From assembly GCA_944470555.2 (NCBI GenBank), contig OX104127.1:129767113-129831112 (forward strand): a stretch of DNA of 64,000 nucleotides, written 5' to 3'. This stretch comes from Heterobilharzia americana. Lineage: Eukaryota > Platyhelminthes > Trematoda > Strigeidida > Schistosomatidae. Below are positions 34,745-46,578 of the stretch, one piece after another. Made by a program: the position numbers and the translations under genes. How positions within the stretch are numbered: the stretch's first letter is position 1; each line of letters starts with the position of its first letter. Under the pieces are notes generated by a model that saw only the letters and a list, made by a program, of their open reading frames with translations, did not search any database and was not told the origin of the DNA.

Positions 34745-35385
34745 TGGAAAGAAGGCTGAAACTCAGCAGACGTTAGCACGAATTCTTCGTCAGAAAAAAA
34801 TAATTAATAATTGACCAAAGATGAAAACAAAGGTAACTCAACAGCATGGCTGAAGGTTCACCTATGAAGTTTATAGTTTTGTCACAACGCAAAGCTATGT
34901 AACACAGTTATGTGGCCATGAAGATCAGTAGCAATAAGAATAGCTCTGTTGTGTAGTTCCTAACTTCCTAACTTTGTGATACAGGTTCCCTCATGGTTAC
35001 CAATGCTTACTAGTAATTGGGGCCGATGAGTATGAAAACTGCGTCCAGAGTTTCCTGTTGATTGACATAGTGTGTTTCTACTAATGGATCTTATAGGTTA
35101 AGTTTTAAGAAAGTCTGTCATTCTATAGTCAATAAACTTTGCGCCTGCATTGAATTCTGTTAGTGTGACATCTAGGAATACATTTTTCGCAACCCTACTT
35201 ACAATTACCTAACGTCATTACATCGCAGTTAAACATATATAGTAAAATTGATTGTGTACGTGTTCGCGCACATGCTTAGCTAGCCAATTATAAAATAAAC
35301 ATCATAACATGAAAATCTTCATCATCGAGTAGCAGATTGAAGTCACCAAAAGATTGACAGTATCCGCTTACTTTCAAATATGACT
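34745..35385. other. non-coding, nothing recognised
   Basis: No repeat family or exon recognised. Confidence 0.35.
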
Positions 35386-35436
35386 TGCTGCTGATGAGTG
35401 CTGATAGGCTCGAAACCCAGGTCAGGCATCTAACAG
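35385..35436 (+). ncRNA. isolated hammerhead-like motif
   Basis: CTGATGA, a 14-base stem II segment (GTGC…GCTC, one U-U mismatch), GAAA, a stem III of ACC/GGT with a CA loop, and triplet GTC. Stem I is weak next to the core (three pairs), with possible longer pairing of ttgctg to cagcag further out. No tRNA-like head is visible. Confidence 0.35.
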
Positions 35437-35844
35437 CAGAACAAGCAGAAAATATTATATTGTCAGTTGACTAATTCCTGTAACTATAGTAGTGTCTCTT
35501 GTGACATGAAACCAATATCCTTATCAAAGGCATCTGGCGGCATGTGCAACAAGCTACCATCATCTCCGTAAATCTCTCTGAAATGGCTATGTGAGCAGAT
35601 AAGGATTCTTAAAAGTGACAGTCTATTCTCATCAGCGTTTTTCGACAAGAGTTTATACTCTACAAACCTTGTTCATTTACTGGTTTCGTCACTAGTTCGA
35701 ACAAATATACGCTCAAACAGTGTATGATGATACTACTACTACTTCTACTTTTAATTATTTTTACAATTAGATGGACTAAATTAATTAAAATGTTAAAATG
35801 TGTCCTTCTTTTGAAGTGACAATACATCGGTACGATTACTTTTA

Positions 35845-36147
35845 AATCGTTGTTTGATAGTTATAATTCCTCGTTCCTATACACGACTGAGTTGCTCAAC
35901 CTCTGTTGGTAGATGGGCTTTTATTTGGAGGCCTCGATACTACCTGAATATTCATTATGTTGTTGTCTACTTGGTAACTAGCTGTAAGACCCAGGATGTG
36001 TGTTTCTACCTATTTGAAAATCATTACCTGGATACACGTGTGCCCTAAGGAGTAATGTCGTCCCTACTAATACTCGAACTCAGTACTCATTACTTCAAGC
36101 ACCAAAGCGTTATGCACTAAGCCATTGGGCCGAAAAAGCCACACCTT
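35845..36147 (-). repeat. SM-alpha repeat, full-length, old
   Basis: Minus strand: head (cattggcttagtgcataacg-like region, 36147-36080), B-box-like gagttcgagtatta (about 36075), spacer, a decayed hammerhead (GGTAATGA, GAAACAC, ATCCTGG), then the tail with aggcctccaaataaaagccc and gaacgaggaattataactat. About 300 bp. The ribozyme core has lost its CTGA. Confidence 0.75.
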
Positions 36148-36254
36148 TTTGCAATGGATATCAAATGTTGTTTGATACTTATAATAGGGATCCAGGAATT
36201 CGACCCAGCATAGTAATAGAAAGCTATAAGTATCAAAAGACAGCTGATACCTGC

Positions 36255-36445
36255 TGCAGAAGAGGTGGGCTTCATACTACAATGCCCTAGGGGATAACGC
36301 TCTGACGTTTCAGTCAATACGTACCGCCTTCAAGTCTTATCGGGAACAACACTAAATAGGAGACAGGTAAATCCGGAAGACGTGTCCTGAATAGGACGAA
36401 ACACGTGTCCTAGGTTCCACTGCTAGCCGCCGAGCGGACTACTTG
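36255..36445 (+). repeat. SM-alpha-like repeat, head and hammerhead part
   Basis: Head (atgccctaggggataacgct), weak B box, spacer (ggagacaggtaaatcc), hammerhead remnant with GAAGACG in place of CTGANGA but stem II GTCC/GGAC and GAAACACGTGTCC intact, then ctgctagccgcc. Head-to-head with the copy at 35.8-36.1 kb, about 110 bp apart. Confidence 0.65.
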
Positions 36446-36449
36446 TTAA

Positions 36450-36945
36450 ATTGTTTCAGAAATTTACTGCATCGCCCAAGGAAAGTTTTTAGCTCAAACC
36501 GAATCTTTTCAATTTCAAAGTAGCGTGTATTGCGTTCAAACTCTATTAAAAAGCCAACATAAAATTTAAAAAGAAATAATAATGAAAGTACCCAGGACCG
36601 TTAAATTCATCGATTTCAGTGAAACTGATCACTTTGATACTCTGCATACATAACTCTGTTTCCTACGATTAAACACAGAACATACGTAAATATGCTGCAA
36701 AAATGCAGATATTGATTAAGGCATAACCATACAGCAAAAGAGTTTAAAGTCAGATGTGGTGGAAAAAATTTAAGGAACGGTATCAACATGCTCTGTGTTG
36801 GAAATCACTCAGCTAAAGTCAAAAAGTCTGGTATCTGACGCAAAAGTGTATTCAGCTGAAATATTATACTACTGATCGACATAGGTAGTTAGGGAGGACT
36901 TACGTTGATTTATAGATTTCATTGACTAGAAACCACCTTAAGTAA
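36450..36945. other. non-coding, nothing firm
   Basis: A 22-base splice-flanked stretch on the minus strand near 36910 is too weak to annotate. Confidence 0.3.
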
Positions 36946-37471
36946 TAATAATAATCGTGTTATTCCAAACAATCTGTGTGACAGTATAGAATTCTCAGCA
37001 TGCAATCTTTCAACAAATTCACTCCCAAAACAATACTTTCACATGAAGTGGTTATTGCATCTGAACAACATTAATAATAAGAGTATTAAATGCAATAACG
37101 TGAAATAACCAGCTGGTTCTGAATGGACGTGCGGTCCATAATGAAGAATCAACAGAAATGCAAGCGTAATTTTGATGGTAGTGGTTTATTCAGACGGTAC
37201 AAAAATCTGCAACTCAAGCTAAGCACCTGACGGACAGAAATATGATGTACTTTTGTGCACTGAGAAGTCTATTTCAGTAGAACGTAACAGTTTTCCTCTA
37301 CTTTGTTATTGACTTGAGAAATGGAGAGTCGGGAACAGTTTAAAAATGTGTAAGAGTACATGATACGTTCAAGGGATATATTTATGTGATTAAAACAAAT
37401 TGAAGGGAAGGAATTCGATGAAAAATACTGGGTGAATAAATTTGGTAGTCCAAGGTTCAAGCAGGCCGCCG
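36946..37471 (-). mobile_element. 5'-truncated Penelope-like element 3' end
   Basis: Nearly identical, by eye about eight differences over 525 bases, to 9313-9838, the 3' untranslated part of the PLE at 9.3-11.6 kb. Both copies end at the same AATAATAAT-rich left edge, while similarity stops at gcaggccgcc on the right in this copy. That is the pattern of 5' truncation during retrotransposition. The open frames inside (for example 37269-37502 minus) are untranslated-region shadows. Confidence 0.75.
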
Positions 37472-37474
37472 GCT

Positions 37475-39598
37475 GAAGACTGTTGTTATATATATGTAAC
37501 AAATGATCTCTGACAAAAGAGTAACCCGTTCACACATTTTGTCCACCTAAAATATAAATATCTCCGTTAAACTAGATCTCACTTTCTTTTGAATTACTAG
37601 TTACAATCTATAACTGGTCAGTGCGATAATGCATAATTTTATCCACAAATGATGCAAACATTGGTTACGCTTTTTTGTCCAGACTACTTACCTCTTTCGT
37701 CCTGTTTTGAAATGAGTTTATATCATGTAGCTTAATGCTGCAGCCTCAAAAGTGATGGGGACACAATAAGTTCATCTTCTAGGTTTTACAGGTTCTACAA
37801 TCTTTCATTTGAAAGTTCTTGACTTTATAATCTTTTGATTTGCACTTGTTAGACATTCATATATAATAACCTGTAGATCAGCTTGAGTGACTTCGAAGTA
37901 TCTATGTTATTCAGTAGTATATTTCGTCGGCTCATGGCACTTTGGTGTCAGAGATCACATATTGTGGTCTGACGTGGATAATTTCGCATGGAGATCCTAT
38001 TGAAATTGCAGTTAGGCAGGTAAAAATCTGCTTATTTTCGCAATATGTCAATGCAGACCGTGTGATGTATTACTAATTTGCAAAGTGATCATCCTATGTA
38101 AGGTTTACTAGTCTAGTTAAGTCGAGTAACCAGATTCAGCTGGTTTAACTATTTTGTGTGGGTACGCTGTTGATGAGCTTGGTCCAACACAAGAGGAACA
38201 GCCATCAAGTGCTTTGATCACTCTGGACTAGCTAACAAAATCTACACATCAGTGGCACCGGCTTCCAACTATGCAAGTTGTTCAGTAATATATTCGAAGG
38301 AGTGTATAATGCAGTGGTCGGGACTGGGTAAATTAGAAAGTAATTATACCGTTACGAAAAAAGGGGTATAAATGTTTTAAAAAACAGTTTCCAACAGTGT
38401 AATGAGAGAAATAAGCAAGTAAGGAAAAAGATAATAATGTTTATTCCTTGACCGGAGCACAAAGTATGCAAACATTCAAGCTGAGACAAATATGTGTGTA
38501 GGGTGAGCCCAGAAAAAAGTGATCTTATGCTAAAAATGCTACCATGTGACGCTGCAGTGTCTACGGGGATTTAGGTACAATGAGATGGCCTGCACTAAAC
38601 AAGATGGATTGCGCTTCCTAGATTAAACTTAAAAATCGTATGAACACGTTCTTATTGTTGATAGAGTTTTAATTAAGGATTTCTGATAAAAAAAATCAAT
38701 GCAGATTCTCATAAGAGGTTTATGTTTGTAATGGCTTAAAGAAACATCTATTTGCTAAGATTTACAAATTACTCAACTGTACGCCGTCGTAATATCAAAT
38801 TTAAAAACCACAGGCATTAAAATCAGTACATGAGGAGTTGAATAAGACAGCTAAACTTGTGGGATCTTAAATACTTGGTGAAATGAAATAACATCGCTTC
38901 TAAAGTCTTCAGTGTAACTGACATTATAGTCTACTTGGTTACTCTAAGACTATAAAGGCTTTCCCATTCTCAGGTTGATTATCATTGCTGTCATTTTTTC
39001 CTATTCATTCAACATCAGATGTGATATGTAGTGTCCTATTGTCTACATTATGAACTTGATTCATAGAATTCAGTGAATATAACATTAATCTACTCACCAG
39101 TTACAGGTCAGTAGAACTGCTGAACATGAGTTTGAGAGGTAGTGAGCCACTGAGGAAGAAATAGATAAAGCACGGGGCTTTTTGTAGCAGAGAAGTCAGG
39201 TATTGTAGGCGTTCTTATTCCATTAACTCACATACCTATATTACCCATTCTTGTGTCTGTGTGGCAGATGAAGTCTGAAAATAATCATGTTGTTATTCTT
39301 CTACACTATTATTTGTAAACATTTGCCACATTTTTTAATTTAGTCTGTAGATGGCCTGGTTCACCTCAGGGAGACACTGTAGTGAATAATTTTTGCTGCT
39401 ATAGTGACTAATGGAAACAATAATATTTATTTCATTGATTAACGTAAGAGGAAAACTCGGGGATTGTAGTAAGAAATAATTCTACATCACACTGGTTTAT
39501 TTGGCATAACAGGCAGGGATCCAGTATCATTTATTGGATGACTTTGCAAACCAAATCTGTTGCTCATCGTATCAGAGTAATCGAACAACTTTCAAACG
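37475..39598. other. non-coding, nothing firm
   Basis: Two weak splice-flanked stretches on the minus strand (near 37695-37740 and 39095-39120) are noted in the findings. No repeat family recognised. Confidence 0.3.
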
Positions 39599-39599
39599 T

Positions 39600-39990
39600 C
39601 ATTTCAGTATTGGCATTCATCATGGACTAACATCAGTTGGAAGAACACTGGAGACCTGTGGGCACTGGACAGCTGTTTCATCCTAGTATGGGACTCAGCA
39701 GTGGGTACCAGTCCCCTCGCCAGGGATCGAACCCAAGACCTTCAGGTTCCGTGGCCAGCATATTGCCAGTGAGCAACTGGGTTGGGACCCGATGGTAACG
39801 TGCTGACAACTGCACCTGAAGGCTCTAGATTTGATCCGTGGTGGAGTCATGGGAGGGTACTGCTGAGGGGTCCGATACTTGGATCATACAGCTATCCAGT
39901 GCTCCCAAGTTTCCAATGTTCTCCCAATTAATATCAGTCCGTGATGAATACCAACTTGAAATCACTAAAAATCCTCACGAACTTCCAATA
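39600..39990. repeat. inverted-dimer tRNA-headed repeat (family 3)
   Basis: The most symmetrical copy. Left end tggcattcatcatggactaa and right end ttagtccgtgatgaatacc-like are inverted copies. Each arm has a B-box (gggatcgaaccc complement at 39724; gatttgatccg at 39829) and a hammerhead relic (minus 39703-39662; plus 39858-39905). The heads meet in the centre (about 39760-39820). Confidence 0.7.
39662..39703 (-). ncRNA. hammerhead-like motif lacking two core bases (family 3, left arm)
   Basis: Minus strand: stem I CACTG/CAGTG perfect, stem II GTCC/GGAT around CATACTA, GAAAC, triplet GTC. The core reads CTGAG, two bases short of CTGANGAG. Apart from that the fold is complete. Confidence 0.5.
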
Positions 39991-39994
39991 ATTG

Positions 39995-40205
39995 GACATT
40001 CCATCATTTGGATGGCAGTACAATTTTCCAGATATCTGCAATATATGGTGACTCATTACTGTTATATGTGTTAGGTACTGATTTGATGTGCAGAGATTCT
40101 GTGATCAGCCACTCCCTCCACCTGGCTGTATTGGATTTTAGAATTGTTACTCCTTATCCCACCGTATAGTGTGACTATGGGTCAGTGCATGCAGAGTGAT
40201 ATTCG
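39995..40205. other. non-coding, nothing recognised
   Basis: No structure noted. Confidence 0.35.
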
Positions 40206-40209
40206 AGTT

Positions 40210-41970
40210 TTTCTCTAAATTACTTATCTTAGTAGGGTTTGCCATTCTATGCTTCATGAAACTCTTGCTCTCCTTTATTCTGACTGACACCGATGCTTGA
40301 CCAACCATTACACGGTAGTTGATAGATTAGGTCTTTTCCTAATCGGCTCTACTGGATCTTTTAGCCTACAAAGTTTCTGTCTGAGCAAGTTTGTGGGTTT
40401 AAATGCTACCCTATTCCCAGCATTGTTAGGAATTCTAAGTAAAGCTTCCGATGTAGCTTTTCTATACAGTAATACTATAAAGTATTTGAATTCCTTCTTA
40501 GGTATGTTGCAATTACCACTGACATTATCACTCCTTCTGTTATGAGATCTTATGAAACCTCAACTGATTATAGAGGGTAGTAATTAAACAGTAATATCTC
40601 TTCAGTGTTCCTGAGTTTCTTGTTTAGATTTTCTGACCTACTAGTCACACCCGTCACTCGATTACTCAAGCATTTTATCAAGCCTACCTTGACAGCTGTG
40701 GGGTGAGACGACGTGAAATTCTAGTATCTATTCAGGTATGTTCATTTCCTGTAAACCGTTATAATCTCCTCTCCTGATTTAACAATCCAACATAGAAAAT
40801 CCTCCTTCATTTTTTAGCTCATAAGTGAATTGGAGTGGGTTTGCTAGCAACTTTGTGTGCAAAAACGTCTTGGACATGTTCTGATTTCAACTCAGTAAGC
40901 GTAGCATTCATATATTACCACCACAGTTTTAGAGTGGATTGGAATCTTCCCAATGCCACTTGTTCCCAGTTGTCCATAAATATGCATTCTACTACCGCCG
41001 ATTTTGGAGATCCCACTGGTAATCCTTCTGTTTACTAATAACTTCAGTCTTGAGATTTGGAAACCGTAGGAGTTAGAGGCAATCATGTCACTAGCATAAT
41101 TTCTTCAATAGAAACTTCAGTTCTATTTCTATGTCCCATGTTCAGCTATCAATTCATTTCTGACTGCCTCAAGTGCTATATCAATAGGAATATTTGTCAT
41201 ATCAAAACGGACCATTTTTCCTCCCTCCTCTATGTAGCTGTATATTATTTACTTGCTCCAGTTCAAATCAACTGGTGAGCCTAGATTTTAAGCGATTTCA
41301 AGCATGACGTAATCATGTCGCTGAATACCTAGATAACTCATATGCTGGTGTGTTTCTACAGTCAACTACCAGCCGAATAGGATAACCTGTTTTATGAACC
41401 TTACATTCTACTAGGATTATTAGTTTTAGACATTGAATTGAACCATTGAGACCCACCTAGAGATGACTACATTCGGCTAATTAGTTCAGCTGTGGACTTT
41501 TTAATCTTATTCATGACTGTGTCTATGGATTTTCTGATTTCCTCATATGGTCCTGTTTCGATATGTTCATTACCTTTATCAAATTTGGCAGTTACTATAC
41601 TCCTGTCATTTCTTAAATCTTTCAGTGCCAACATTTCCGGTTTCATTAACGTTCGCCTCACTTTCTTTTCATGTTTTGGTGTCAGTGAACATTGTGCACG
41701 GACCTGACCATCAGTTATCTTTTGTACTTTGAGCTAATGTTACCTCTGTGATGGATATGACATCTTGAGGTTTGAGTTGACCTTTCTTGAGGACTTCAAT
41801 GGTGGTTGATTCTCTCGTTGAGGAATTGACCAGCCGTTTTGTTGGATTCGTAACTTCGTTCCTGTTCAATGGGACACTTATTTTTCATTGATTGACTTTG
41901 TTTCTTTATTTTGAGATGAAGATTTCGACGTTGCGTTTTGTACAACTTTCATTCTCATCTTTACGGAAAG
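40210..41970 (-). pseudogene. Penelope-like element, RT and GIY-YIG remains
   Basis: Minus strand, in order: an N-terminal block (L-K-D-L-R-N-D-R-S-I-V-T-A-K-F-D-K-G-N, about 41640), matching the PLE 'LR.d.dIvi.kpDKGn' motif; M-V-R-F-D-M-T-N-I-P-I-D-I-A-L-E-A-V (about 41215), RT motif A; a primer-grip-like region with F-K-P-T-N-L-L-R (about 40395); then the start of the GIY-YIG domain (I-Y-Q-L-P-C-N, about 40320). Many stops and shifts. It is another subfamily than the 9.3 kb copy, judging by the different motif wording. Confidence 0.72.
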
Positions 41971-41974
41971 GATT

Positions 41975-42257
41975 CCCTTAAAAGGCCAATTTACAGTTTT
42001 TAAGAAGGTCAGTTATAGTATCATATTATGTTGTGTCTTGCTATCGGAAGTGAATCGACTCTCCTTTTAACGCATCTGCAAGAAAAACTTTCATTACATC
42101 ATTCTAATGTGTAGCAACCTGAATTTTAAGACTTGCACAACCCTACCTGGATTCAAATTAATTTGATATCAAAGTACTTATTCTGTACTGTTCAGTATTG
42201 CTGACAGAAAACCTTTACAAACTCGTAATCTGTAATTACTCAGTGTCAACTTATGCA
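41975..42257. other. non-coding, nothing recognised
   Basis: Gap between the PLE and the TA microsatellite. Confidence 0.35.

Positions 42258-42258
<1 letters not shown>

Positions 42259-42316
<58 letters not shown>
42259..42316. repeat. (TA)n microsatellite
   Basis: About 29 uninterrupted TA units, then aaatatataaat. Confidence 0.98.
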
Positions 42317-42320
<4 letters not shown>

Positions 42321-42513
42321 TATAAATCCTAACAGACAAAATAACGACTGATCATAATGATAAACTCTGTTCACACATCTTCACAACAGTAAATTAATTT
42401 GCAGTCTGAAAGACTTACACTGCAAGTGCAAGTCCACTTAGCTATCATGAACGCACCTATAGAATTAGCAGATTTATACAAATAGTTCTAAAAGAAGCAA
42501 GAAGACAGATATG

Positions 42514-42768
42514 AAGGAAGGAACGTTTAGTGACGACAAGTGGGACAGTAGTCATTATATATGGTACACCTTGCACTAAAACCGTCATTGGGAAAATGTG
42601 CTTCATTTCCTCTTCTGCTTCTCTCTTGATTTGCTTTTTATACACCTGCGTCGTCTCTTGCGTTTCTCTTTGCAGAATCGTTACCCTTTGCTGGTAATTC
42701 CGTATGATTTCTGCCACCCTCTCAACATATACTACTTATATCCATTCTTATCAGCAACGCCCACTACA
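42514..42768 (-). repeat. 3' LTR of Gypsy-type element, diverged
   Basis: Begins on the minus strand with TGTAGTGGGCG (42768) and follows the 5' LTR at 46579-46828 (for example ctgataagaatggatat, atatgttgagag). The end is eroded: aaggaacg at about 42516 where the other LTR has tgtagggaacg. Substantial divergence between the two LTRs means an old insertion. Confidence 0.75.
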
Positions 42769-42875
42769 CTTGTCCCCCAGTCAAAATTTCGGGCTTGCAA
42801 CCGTGTTGATCGTCTTAGTGCTGTCTTCTCTTGGTGTTCATGCAATGTTTCGTCCTTTTCCTGCCGCTTCTATTT

Positions 42876-43944
42876 TTGAGGTAGGCTGGCGTTTACTCTC
42901 TTCTCTTTGTCCTCTTTTTTGATGGTATAAACTGAACCGCGTCTCTCGATAATGATGTATGGTCCTTCCCACTTCGGGAGTAGTTTTCTTCCACCATGTT
43001 CATCTCTCAACGTATGTCCTAGTTCTTTACATTCCACCTGATCTCCGACCTCAGACAGTTTTCATTTACTGCCTTCTCTCTGCTCAGATTTTTCAGCACC
43101 AGCTTTATGTTTTTGTCCCACATTTCTGATTGCCTGTTTCCGCTCCTCTCTCAATCTTGCCATGTTCCATGGCTGTTGTTGGGGCCAGGTCTTACTATGT
43201 ATTGGGAGCCATTGTTTCCTGCCATACATTAACTGGAACGACAACTTCTTGGTTGTGCCTTGTACAGAGGCACGATGAGCTAATAATATTAACGGCAGTT
43301 CCCTTTCCCAATTTCCACCTTTCGAAGATAACTACTCCTTAAGTGTATGGATATTTCGCTCTGTCAAACCGTTAGTCTGCAGGTGGTACGGCGTCATTAT
43401 TAAATTTGAATTCTTCACTCTCAAAACAAGGACCTTGGTCGGTCAATATCATTTTCGGCACAAGGTGATCTGCGACAATATGCCGCATCACCGCTGCGGT
43501 CACTGTCTTCGCGCGTTGATCAGGAGTTACGACAGCGTCTACCCCTGGTTTAGCATGCTCTGTCATCACCAACAGGTGTTGGTTGCCACTAGATGTCTGT
43601 GGAAATGGTCCCATTACGTCCACAGACCACAGGTCACCGACTACCTCTACTGGAATCGACTGAAGAGGTGGTCGTACATACCTATCACCTTTCACCAGTT
43701 GACAATGAGGACAACCCAGCATGTGTTTGGCAACATCTCTCATACCTGGCCAGTAGGCACTTTGTCTGAGGAAGTCGAATGTCCGTGAGACACCTGTAAG
43801 AGCTAACTGGTGGCATTCTTGTATCATTTTGTCGCGTAGACATTTCGGAATCACTGCCAACCAGCTCCCGTCGTTTTCTCGCCACGTTAGCATTCCATAA
43901 GTGTTCATCCGTAGGCGTTCCTTCTGCGTCAACAACTTTTTCAA
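42876..43944 (-). pseudogene. Gypsy integrase
   Basis: Zinc-binding part at the start: E-C-H-Q-L-A-L-T-G-V, then Y-W-P-G-M and C-P-H-C, where the second His of the HHCC set has been replaced. Catalytic core: L-W-S-V-D-V-M-G-P-F-P (first Asp, about 43600) and M-I-L-T-D-Q-G (second Asp, about 43440). C-terminal GPY/F-type module: W-E-G-P-Y-I-I-I near 42960. Open from 43944 to 43372, then shifts frame. Integrase joins element DNA to the genome; this one is defective. Confidence 0.9.
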
Positions 43945-44077
43945 CTCTTTATTTCCAACAGCTGTTTGTGTCTCCGTTCATTCAGTTATGGCTTTTATCA
44001 CTTCTTTAAGTGTAGGGTCTGACTTCTGAAGGCGAATAAGTCTTATTGCATGTACACCGTATGCGGTCTCCGGTAGT

Positions 44078-44704
44078 TCATTTTCTTCGTGTGATCTTGA
44101 TCGGAAATCTGCCGACCAGCTTTGTCTCCCTGTCACATGGCCGATTGTGAAATCGTACTCTTGCAGTCGTGAACTTCAAACTTGATAATTTTCCTCTGGG
44201 GTTTGGTGCTGTCTTAAGCCCCTGTAGATGTTTATGATGAGTTTCAATATGGAATCGTTGACCGAGGAGGTACGATCTCCATTTCACAAGCGCCCAAACT
44301 ATTGCCAGACATTCCTTTTCTACTATGGGATATTTCTGTCCTGCAGGTGTCAGGACACGGCTGGCATACTCCACTAATCCCTGAGTCTGTCTCATAACTG
44401 AGCCTATTCCATAATCACTTGCATCGATGGACACGATGAGTGGCCTCCCGGATGCTGGTAGTTTTGAAGTCATCTCCTGGTCATTTAGGAGTTCTTTGGT
44501 GTGATCAAACTTTTTCTGTGCCTCCTCCGTCCACAAGAATTTTGGGTTGCCAAGTAGTTTATATAAAGGTGCTGCTGTCTCATTAAGCTTTTTGAGAAAC
44601 TGACTGTAGAATGCTGCTCTACCCAAGAACTGTAGCAGTTTCCTCTTGGAATTCGGCACTGGAATAGTCCTAACCGTCAGAATTTTCTCACGTAGTAGTT
44701 TCAT
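44078..44704 (-). pseudogene. Gypsy RT thumb/connection and RNase H
   Basis: Open for 208 codons. Starts with the RT-end motif F-L-G-R-A-A-F-Y-S-Q-F (near residue 28), then N-P-K-F-L-W-T-E-E-A-Q-K-K-F. RNase H: I-V-S-I-D-A-S-D-Y-G-I-G-S (first Asp), Y-P-I-V-E-K-E-C-L-A-I-V-W-A (Glu), H-H-K-H-L where families have TDH-K-L, so the third acidic residue is altered. Separated from the RT palm by a stop at about 44710. Confidence 0.92.
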
Positions 44705-44713
44705 TTCCCCGTT

Positions 44714-45290
44714 TCAGACTTTATGTCCTAGTACTGTAACGCTATTTTTGGCTACCTGAGATTTTGTCTTATTGATGAGAAATCGATACTCACCAATGTG
44801 TCTTAAAACAACTTTCAAGTGTTCTAGACGTTCTGCCTCCATCTGACTGTACACCACCAAGTCATCACCGTACACCTGTACCTTCTCTAAATTCCTCAGC
44901 AGCAACATCATCAACCATCTAAATGTAAATGGCGCGCCTGAAAGACCAAATGGCATTCGCTTGAAATGGTATTGCTTCTTGCCAATAATAAATGCCTTTC
45001 TCTCTTTATCGCTTTCTTTTATTGGTAGCTGCCAGTAGCCTGGGCGGAGGTGCAGAACTGTAAATACTTTTGCATTCTGCAAAACGATCCAGTGTTTCAG
45101 CTACCGTAGGCATGGGACACGGATTCGGTTGCGTTATGCTATTTAACTCTCGGAAATCAACTCAGTATCTATACTTCCTATTGAATTTTCTTACTAAAAG
45201 TACTGGCGAACTGTACAGGCTATCAGCCTCTTCAATAATACCTTCGTTTAGCATTTCCTGAACCTGGCGCCCAACTTCTTTTTCCAAGTA
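44714..45290 (-). pseudogene. Gypsy reverse transcriptase palm and fingers
   Basis: The fingers region 45290-45090 reads E-M-L-N-E-G-I-I-E-E-A-D-S, S-S-P-V-L-L-V-R-K and V-D-F-R-E-L-N with an internal stop. The palm (45082-44714) has F-T-V-L-H-L-R-P-G-Y-W-Q, where motif A should read L-D-L, so the catalytic Asp is now His. It also has M-P-F-G-L-S-G-A-P and the catalytic V-Y-G-D-D-L-V-V-Y box. The lost Asp alone would kill polymerase activity. Confidence 0.93.
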
Positions 45291-45479
45291 ACATGGTATT
45301 CACCATGTTATAAATGTTGTCATTGCTTGACTTGTCACCGGGATTTCATGCTGAACCTTGTCACAGTATCCGTAGGGGTCTCCATATCCCGTGAACAATC
45401 TGCCGTATTTCTAAACCAACTTCACGACGTTTGGCGCTTTTAGATATGTTGCTTTTGATACCTCAATTTCTGCTACCTC

Positions 45480-45840
45480 GTTGTTTTCCTGCATGGTAAA
45501 CGACCCGTACTTCGTAACCACTATTCCTGTTCTCGTGTTGATAACTGCGCCCACTTCTCTCAAAAGTCAGCGCGTAGGATTGGCCCTTGTAGACGCGTGG
45601 TCACAATGAATGGAAATCTAATTTTCCAACTTGCGATCTCGACGACACAATCTGACAAGCCTGAGATTTCTAATGCATATCCCCCCAGCCGTGTGGAGCG
45701 TTAGAGCACATGGTCTAATGTTCTGAGACTGACTCGTATCTATCAGCGAGACTGCAGCCCCGTTATCTATTCAACCTACGGTCTTCCTATCATTTATTCG
45801 CATTCTAGCATACACAGTACCTCTATCTATGGCTCGTACC
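45480..45840 (-). pseudogene. Gypsy aspartic protease remnant
   Basis: Minus strand near 45767: I-D-N-G-A-A-V-S-L-I-D, the retroviral-type protease active site with DNG where D-T/S-G is expected, preceded by an in-frame stop a few codons upstream. The segment R-G-T-V-Y-A-R-M-R-I-N before it fits the first strand. Confidence 0.7.
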
Positions 45841-45889
45841 ACATCTAGTCTAGTTGGAAAAACAGAACTCATATCGTTCAAAACGTCTT

Positions 45890-46575
45890 CTTTTACGCCT
45901 GTCGGACAGTTTCTTTGCCAGTGTCCCGGTTTTCCTCATGCAAAGAATTTACTGTGTCTGTTGATATTAATTCGAAGTGCAGCCATCTCTTCCTGAAGGT
46001 TGTCGATTTAATTTATCCAGTTATCTACCTCTGGTAACTTCACTGCAGTTGCTACTGTACCCATCAGCTGTCTGGTCACCTTGGCCATCTCACTAATATC
46101 CATGGGTTGGGCTGCGTTCACTATTCGTAACTGCTGGGTGATTGGATTTGGGACACTTTCGGTGAACTGTGCAGCCAGCAAGTATTCTTGAGAGTCCTCA
46201 TCCAACGTGGGAAGTGCTCGTCAAAGTAGGTTGATCAATTTCAAAACGAACACCAGCGGGTCGTCGTCTATTCCAAGTTTCGTGCCCCAGAACTGCTGTG
46301 TCGACAGCTCCCTGTCCGCCAGGCTGTCGAACTCCGTTTCTAGTCGTTCAACCATTCTCTGCCAAGTCTTCTTCCCCTCTCCACGTTCCACACCGTCATA
46401 CGCTGCTTTCACTCTACCCATCAGCAACATGCCAAGTACCACCACCTTCGCTCCTGGATCCCGGACACCCAACAGCTCCGCGACCGGCTCGAAATCCCTG
46501 AGAAAGACCTTGATGTCTCCATCCTGGAACGCTGCAGGCCACGGAATCTTCTCCACGTCCAGAGGCAGTGACACC
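45890..46575 (-). pseudogene. Gypsy gag with destroyed zinc knuckle
   Basis: The capsid-like part is open from the LTR edge to 46221 (P-W-P-A-A-F-Q-D-G-D-I-K-V-F-L, T-W-Q-R-M-V-E-R-L-E-T-E-F) and, after a shift, 46205-46008 (D-S-Q-E-Y-L-L-A-A-Q-F). The nucleic-acid-binding CCHC knuckle at 45947-45906 reads F-F-A-stop-G-K-P-G-H-W-Q-R-N-C-P: the first Cys has become Phe and the second a TGA stop, while His and the last Cys remain. Confidence 0.85.
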
Positions 46576-46578
46576 AGT

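Noticed and set aside
43435..43788. 117-residue plus-strand ORF
   Set aside because: Opposite strand of the Gypsy integrase; the same holds for 45070-45261 and 46207-46626.
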